Assembly: GCA_964620045.1 (NCBI GenBank)
Contig: CAZUJL010000012.1
Coordinates: 65,468-129,467, forward strand
Length of the DNA: 64,000 nucleotides
Source: VFKU01 sp964620045
Lineage (GTDB): Bacteria; Hydrogenedentota; Hydrogenedentia; Hydrogenedentales; GCA-2746185
Direction: 5' to 3'
The translations under genes were made by a program, and so were the position numbers. The notes beneath the pieces were generated by a model. It saw nothing but the letters and a program-made list of their open reading frames with translations, searched no databases and was not told where the DNA came from. Within the stretch, counting starts at the first letter, position 1. Each line of letters opens with the position of its first letter. Positions 63,794-64,000 of this stretch are shown here, one piece after another.

Positions 63794-63821
63794 TCCCAGG
63801 TCCTGGTAACACAGTTAGTTG

Positions 63822-63861
63822 CTCCCCGGAAGGCAAGTCCTTCCGGGGAGTTTTTCTTTTT
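63822..63861 (+). terminator. Intrinsic terminator of pseudopilin gene 2
   Basis: CTCCCCGGAAGG-CAAGT-CCTTCCGGGGAG (12-bp perfect stem) followed by TTTTTCTTTTT. Confidence 0.92.
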
Positions 63862-63946
63862 CCGGCGCTCTTCGAGTCGAATTACTTGCACGGGGCCTCT
63901 GGTACTGTCTGTTAAGCCTTGGGAATTATGCGTTCGTACGCTTGAT

Positions 63947-64000
63947 TACCCTAGATCGCCCCTTCAGGGCTTCATGAGTAAGGGGCGACGTAACCCAGGG
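63947..64000 (-). repeat. REP-like unit at the right edge, inverted copy of 28327-28380
   Basis: The reverse complement of 28327-28380 is recognisable: GCCCCTTCAGGGC (63958-63970), CCCTAGAT before it, and GTAACCCAGGG at the very end. The window stops inside the repeat. Confidence 0.85.

Overview
This is a high-GC (roughly 60%) chromosomal window from an uncultured-type, didermal bacterium. Three things point towards the Planctomycetota / Hydrogenedentota / Lentisphaerota region of the tree: the tandem H-X-DG pseudopilins that start MKKKGFTLIELLVVIAIIGIL, the DUF1573 and carboxypeptidase-regulatory-like secreted proteins, and the load of palindromic dispersed repeats. This is inference from gene content; no rRNA or tRNA was seen. 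The window is about 90% coding, and most intergenic space longer than 150 bp is filled with palindromic repeats.

Left part (1-15.3 kb): a partial secreted Ca-binding-type protein, a cNMP-binding protein, a SprT-like metalloprotein, a fused sugar epimerase/aminotransferase, a DCC-family protein, a B12-salvage-like pair (BtuF-like plus a DUF71 PP-loop enzyme), two paralogous membrane proteins, a secreted S41-like protease, a DinB-like protein, ligA and a secreted TIM-barrel-like glycosidase candidate.

15.5-20.9 kb: a visibly AT-richer block of four minus-strand genes behind one good promoter (carboxypeptidase-regulatory repeats, small Cys-rich secreted peptide, secreted C-anchored protein, DUF1573). 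I regard it as the best candidate for an undescribed cell-surface system. It is followed by a small-multidrug-export-type protein, gltBD, a repeat-filled gap and a Tat-exported DUF362 protein.

29.6-34.3 kb: a secreted three-repeat protein with its own promoter and terminator, then the yceD-rpmF-plsX-fabD-fabG lipid operon, whose promoter sits beside an 18-bp palindrome. 34.3-45.2 kb: LarA with a membrane protein and a PilZ protein; a REP-associated Y1 transposase inside inverted REP arrays; a serine hydrolase; a helicase-C_3 domain protein; a TonB-like protein; and a secretin-N-like plus Zn-ribbon pair. Two ~233-bp elements, each built of four alternating copies of one ~20-bp unit, sit against gene stop codons here.

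45.3-54.7 kb: an FHA-GAF-cyclase, ksgA, a Zn-ribbon/ankyrin membrane protein, a Trm112-like protein, a transglutaminase, an HGG-motif protein with a hairpin over its ribosome binding site, and a repeat-dense gap. 54.7-60.7 kb: two tandem ~800-residue proteins joining a radical-SAM-like barrel (without the CxxxCxxC cluster) and a SPASM-like Cys motif to a family 2 glycosyltransferase, next to an unrecognised protein. The window ends with two mosaic pseudopilin genes, each with a terminator, and the start of another repeat array.
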